From: CAYTSW01 sp964440605
Lineage (GTDB): Bacteria > Planctomycetota > Phycisphaerae > Phycisphaerales > UBA1924
NCBI GenBank assembly: GCA_964440605.1
Contig: CAYTSW010000051.1
Location: 1-17,310 of the forward strand
Reading direction: 5' to 3'
Length of the DNA: 17,310 nucleotides
In this document: positions 14,447 through 17,310 of the stretch, one piece after another
How positions within the stretch are numbered: the stretch's first letter is position 1
How the letters are laid out: the number at the start of each line of letters is the position of its first letter
Notes under the pieces: model-generated
What the model was told of the DNA's origin: nothing
The model's input: only the letters and a program-made list of their open reading frames with translations
Database searches by the model: none
Made by a program: the position numbers and the translations under genes

Positions 14447-14955
14447 GTCACCCGACGCACCTTGACCACGTTGCCCTCGATCGCGGCAACCCGGACGCGC
14501 TCGCCCGATTCGACCGCGCCACCGATCGCGAGCACCTCGATCGTCGAGCCATCGATCGTCACCGAACCGACGGGGTGCAGGTCGGTCTTGGCCACCCCTT
14601 CGGCGCCGATCAGCGCACGCTCGAGCTCACGCCGCTCGGCCTCCTCGCGCAGCTTCTCCGCCGCCACGTCGTCGTCGCCCTCGGCTTCGTCGGTAAGGAT
14701 CAGCCCGCGGCCCATCGGCGTGTACGGCATGATCTTGAACGCGAAGATGATCGCAAAGGCGCCGCCCACCAGCGTGAACAGCAGCGCCGAGACGCCCCAG
14801 GCGGTGCCCTCCATCCAGAACGCCACGATGCCCCCGATCGCGCACAGCGACGCGACGAGCGCGATCAGACCCATCGAAGGCATGAAGATCTCCACCGCCA
14901 CCAGCACCACCGCGAACGCCAGCAGCGCCGTGCCCCACGTCAGTTGATCGCTCAC
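14443..14955 (-). CDS. Short NfeD-family membrane protein (OB-fold domain)
   Basis: A 170-residue NfeD of the short type, without protease domain. Membrane helices cover about 7-24 (WGTALLAFAVVLVAVEIF), 27-48 (SMGLIALVASLCAIGGIVAF) and 52-76 (AWGVSALLFTLVGGAFAIIFAF). A charged linker (EAEGDDDVAAEKLREEAERRELERA) follows. The soluble end, about 117-170, has the NfeD OB-fold pattern GAEGVAKTDLHPVGSVTIDG, then GERVRVAAIEGNVVKVRRV. Short NfeD proteins accompany flotillin-like proteins and are thought to interact with them in the membrane. Its ATG at 14955 overlaps the stop of the long NfeD by 4 bases (ATGA), and its own stop overlaps the small ORF's GTG. Both overlaps indicate translational coupling. 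Confidence 0.93.
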   Translation of the reverse strand: MSDQLTWGTALLAFAVVLVAVEIFMPSMGLIALVASLCAIGGIVAFWMEGTAWGVSALLFTLVGGAFAIIFAFKIMPYTPMGRGLILTDEAEGDDDVAAEKLREEAERRELERALIGAEGVAKTDLHPVGSVTIDGSTIEVLAIGGAVESGERVRVAAIEGNVVKVRRVT

Positions 14956-16952
14956 GCTATTCCTCCATCCGCCGGCAGCGATTCGGGCTCGCCATCCACC
15001 GGTGTCACCCGGGGCCGCGCTCCCGAACTATCCACCACACGCACACGCGTGTCCGCCGGCACAAAGCCCAGGTCGCTGACCACTTCGATGATCGCGCCGT
15101 TGAAGTCCGCGTCGCCCTGCGGGCGGCACGCGGTGGTCGTGAACCCCTCGTCACCCACCGCGACGGCGCCCGAGTTGAGCGCGCCCATCGCCGCCAGGAG
15201 CCCACCATCCGAAGAGCCGGTGCTCGCCTTCTTGTGCGTGTCGTACGAGCTCAGCGTGTCGTTCAGCACGAGCCCGCGCGCGATCGGGATGCTCCGCGTG
15301 TACTTGCCGAAGAAGTAGATCCCCACGCCCGCGGCGAAGATCGCCAGCATCACCGTCGCGATCGACCAGCCCAGGCTCGACGCGCCCGTAGGGTTCTGAC
15401 CCGGGAACAACTCGCCCGCGCCCGCGAACGAACCGACCAGTCCTCCCACGACGCAGAGGAGGCCCAGCCCCCCCGGTAATCCAAAGCCGGGAAACACGAA
15501 TATTTCCAGCCCCATCAGGAGCACGCCCAGCCCGATCGCCACGATCGTCCACCAGTGCGAAGCGCCCATCATCATCGGCGGGATCACCAGCCCCGCCAGA
15601 GCGATCAGCGCGATGGTTCCCGCGACACCAACGCCCGGGCTGGCCATCTCGATGAACAGCCCGAGCAGGAAGAGCGCGATCAGAAGGCCGCGGATGATCA
15701 GCCCCGAGGCGCCGCTGGTCATGAAGCCGACGAGCGACTCGGACCACGACTGGTTCAACCGCGCCATGTTCTGCGCGCCGGTGTATTGCATGAGGTCCTG
15801 ATCGCTGTCGATCGTGCCCGAGTGCCGCACGAACCCGAAGGCGCGCAGCGCCGGACCCTTGAGCGTCAGCAGCGTCTGCCCATCCGTCGCGTACTGGATG
15901 AAGCGATAGTCCTCCGGGTCCGCCTGCGCGAAGTCGGGCCGCGTCGAGATGCTGGTCGTCCCCAGGTTGGCCTGGGCCGCCAGCGACTCGCCCGCGACAT
16001 CGCGCACCGCCTGTAAGCCGGGCGAGGCGTCTTCCGGCAGCTCCGCGCCCGCAGCGCCGCCAACGCTGCCGCCGGGACCGCCCGGCGCATTCGGCGGATC
16101 GATCTGCGGCGTCGGGCCGCTCAGCGTCGGGGGCGGCGCAGGCAGATTCGTCACGTTCGACAGGTCGCCGCCCGACTGCACCAGCGGCGTCGCGCGGGAC
16201 GGCTCCTCATTGAACAGCGCCTTGTACTCGCGCTCGGTCAGAAAAAATCGCTCGCCCGTGTCCTTGTGCTCGACCAGCCACGTCTCCACCCCGAGCTTGG
16301 CGAAACCGATCACCAGCACCTCGTCGTACCCGTTCCGCTGCGCCGAGTCGACGAGCTCCGTGATGATCGGGCCCAGCAGCTTCTCGCGCTCCGTTTCGGG
16401 CAACGATTGCAGGCCCATCAGCGGGTTCACCGCGATGACCGCCGCATCGCCCATTGTGGCGTTCTGCCCCAAGACGATCTCGTCGCACGCCAGCGCGACG
16501 ATCGCTCCGCCCGAGTACGCGTCGATGTTCACCCACCCGATCGTCGGCACGGCCGCGGCCTTGATCACCTTGCAGATCTCACGCACCGCGCCGACCTCGC
16601 CGCCCGGGGAGTCGATCTCGACGACTACGCCGTCGGCCCCCCCGTCGATCGCGTCGCTCATCCGGCGCTCGAAGCTCCGCGAGGTGATCGCGTCGATCGC
16701 TCCCTCGATGGTGATGACCGCAAGGTTATTGATCTGCGCAATCGCGCCCACCGGAGCACTGGCCGGGCCAGCGGGCGCCGGGTTCGCGGTCGGCTGCGGG
16801 GCCGGCTCGTCCGCTTCGAGCGCCTGCGAGGCCGTCGCAGCGGTCTGCCACGAGAGCAGGGCCAGCGAAAGCAGCGTGACCGCCCGGCTGAACCAGCGGT
16901 TGAGCGCGGGGCGGCGTCCAAGTGACCTGCGAGTCGTCAATCGCTCCGGCAT
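14952..16952 (-). CDS. Long NfeD: ClpP-class membrane serine protease with NfeD domain
   Basis: A 666-residue protein of the NfeD1b/1510 type. The ATG at 16952 is chosen because GGAGGT at 16963-16968 precedes it and a signal peptide follows (Arg-rich start, then AVTLLSLALLSWQTAATASQA, about 24-44); an ATG at 16988 is possible. The ClpP-like domain (about 70-250) shows ITIEGAIDAITSRSFERRM, VVEIDSPGGEVGAVREICK and IDAYSGGAIVALACDEIVLG. Ser147 fits the nucleophile and Lys191 (TEREKLL) the lysine of the known Ser-Lys dyad. The usual SAG is SGG. A Pro/Gly-rich insert (about 255-345) and a further soluble part precede membrane helices between about 410 and 550. An OB-like C-terminus (GDEGFTTTACRPQGDADFNG) ends the protein. 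Typical members have about 430-460 residues. Family members cut hydrophobic membrane substrates; the target here is unknown. It leads the NfeD-FloA operon. Confidence 0.92.
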   Translation of the reverse strand: MPERLTTRRSLGRRPALNRWFSRAVTLLSLALLSWQTAATASQALEADEPAPQPTANPAPAGPASAPVGAIAQINNLAVITIEGAIDAITSRSFERRMSDAIDGGADGVVVEIDSPGGEVGAVREICKVIKAAAVPTIGWVNIDAYSGGAIVALACDEIVLGQNATMGDAAVIAVNPLMGLQSLPETEREKLLGPIITELVDSAQRNGYDEVLVIGFAKLGVETWLVEHKDTGERFFLTEREYKALFNEEPSRATPLVQSGGDLSNVTNLPAPPPTLSGPTPQIDPPNAPGGPGGSVGGAAGAELPEDASPGLQAVRDVAGESLAAQANLGTTSISTRPDFAQADPEDYRFIQYATDGQTLLTLKGPALRAFGFVRHSGTIDSDQDLMQYTGAQNMARLNQSWSESLVGFMTSGASGLIIRGLLIALFLLGLFIEMASPGVGVAGTIALIALAGLVIPPMMMGASHWWTIVAIGLGVLLMGLEIFVFPGFGLPGGLGLLCVVGGLVGSFAGAGELFPGQNPTGASSLGWSIATVMLAIFAAGVGIYFFGKYTRSIPIARGLVLNDTLSSYDTHKKASTGSSDGGLLAAMGALNSGAVAVGDEGFTTTACRPQGDADFNGAIIEVVSDLGFVPADTRVRVVDSSGARPRVTPVDGEPESLPADGGIA

Positions 16953-16994
16953 CGGCGCAAAGACCTCCGTGTGCTCAGAAGACACCATCGGGCG

Positions 16995-17000
16995 ATTGTA
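16995..17000 (-). promoter_or_regulatory. Candidate -10 box for the NfeD-FloA operon
   Basis: Read on the minus strand this is TACAAT, a good -10 match in GC-rich surroundings, 43 bases before the chosen NfeD start. Transcription would begin near 16988, which supports the start at 16952 over that at 16988. No good -35 is visible at 17-base spacing. A short dyad, CCTGT and ACAGG around CGACAA, lies at 17020-17035 and could bind an activator. The rest of 16953-17184 shows no gene that I can support. Confidence 0.35.
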
Positions 17001-17184
17001 CGACCCCCGATCGCGTGCTCCTGTCGACAAACAGGCGGAAGACGCATCCGCTTCCACCCACTCGGGAAGTGTTCGCCTTTCCCCCACCTCCGGATGCCCC
17101 GCGAGCCACCCAGCCGAGGTCCCCGCACACCGCCACCGCTCCGGTTCGCTGCAACGCTCGCCCGTTTGAACCGCGTGTACCTGT

Positions 17185-17310
17185 TCAGGCCGAAGCAACC
17201 GCCGTCGAATGCGGCGTTTCGGCGGGCGGTCGCGACCGCGCCGCGAGCGCCTCGCTGGCCCGGACGACGCCGAGGAGCTCGTCGAGGTTCTCCCGCGGCA
17301 TGTTGAAGGC
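17185..17310 (-). CDS. 3' end of an unidentified gene (partial)
   Basis: On the minus strand the frame is open from the window edge to a TGA at 17187-17185, giving 41 residues. The peptide begins AFNMPRENLDELLGVVRASE and ends in an Ala/Pro/Ser/Thr-rich tail (RPPAETPHSTAVASA). The first half looks like folded, helical sequence and the second like a disordered C-terminus. I cannot assign a family from this fragment. It is upstream of, and on the same strand as, the NfeD operon, but the 232-base gap and the candidate promoter suggest a separate transcription unit. Confidence 0.55.
   Translation of the reverse strand, partial: AFNMPRENLDELLGVVRASEALAARSRPPAETPHSTAVASA

Noticed and set aside
13664..15318. 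Plus-strand frames opposite floA and the NfeD genes
   Set aside because: They are shadows: Arg/His/Pro-rich products antisense to genes with clear family motifs.
16989..17198. N-terminal extension of the long NfeD to 17198
   Set aside because: The added residues lack family features, and the signal peptide, Shine-Dalgarno at 16963-16968 and TACAAT box support a start at 16952.

Overview
The window reads as a chromosomal segment of a high-GC planctomycete, most likely of the Phycisphaerae type. This is inferred from GC-rich third codon positions, an enlarged planctomycete-style leucyl-tRNA synthetase, an ExbD plus TonB-like pair, and a flotillin/NfeD cluster. No database search was possible. 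Most genes are housekeeping. I see no phage, transposase, CRISPR array, rRNA or tRNA.

Layout, left to right. Bases 1-69 are the 3' tail of a plus-strand gene. It converges on a minus-strand block read in the order pdxJ (pyridoxine 5'-phosphate synthase), folC (folylpolyglutamate/dihydrofolate synthase) and leuS (leucyl-tRNA synthetase). An AT-rich divergent control region around 5763-5836 separates this block from a plus-strand pair: a DUF2089-type helix-turn-helix protein and an overlapping three-helix membrane protein. Next come minus-strand clpS and a D-2-hydroxyacid dehydrogenase, overlapping by 11 bases. A plus-strand HU/IHF-like gene follows.

Between the HU gene and the convergent trpE (anthranilate synthase component I) lies a hairpin-repeat region with a 100-N gap. 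The two contig ends at the gap are the same 55 bases. This points to an assembly junction in a genome-wide repeat rather than a proven local tandem duplication.

Divergent from trpE are exbD, a TonB-like proline-rich protein, an Rrf2-family regulator without the usual Fe-S cysteines, and a secreted protein of unknown function. A hairpin at 13184-13205 separates these from a tightly packed minus-strand operon. Its order is long NfeD (ClpP-class membrane serine protease), short NfeD, an uncharacterised 61-residue single-helix membrane protein, then floA (flotillin-like). Adjacent genes overlap by four bases or are separated by nine. The right edge holds the 3' end of another minus-strand gene that I cannot identify.

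The most interesting points are the small membrane ORF embedded in the NfeD-FloA operon, the 55-base repeat and assembly junction, the roughly 120-residue insertion in the LeuRS editing region, and the compact symmetric control region in front of the DUF2089 gene.
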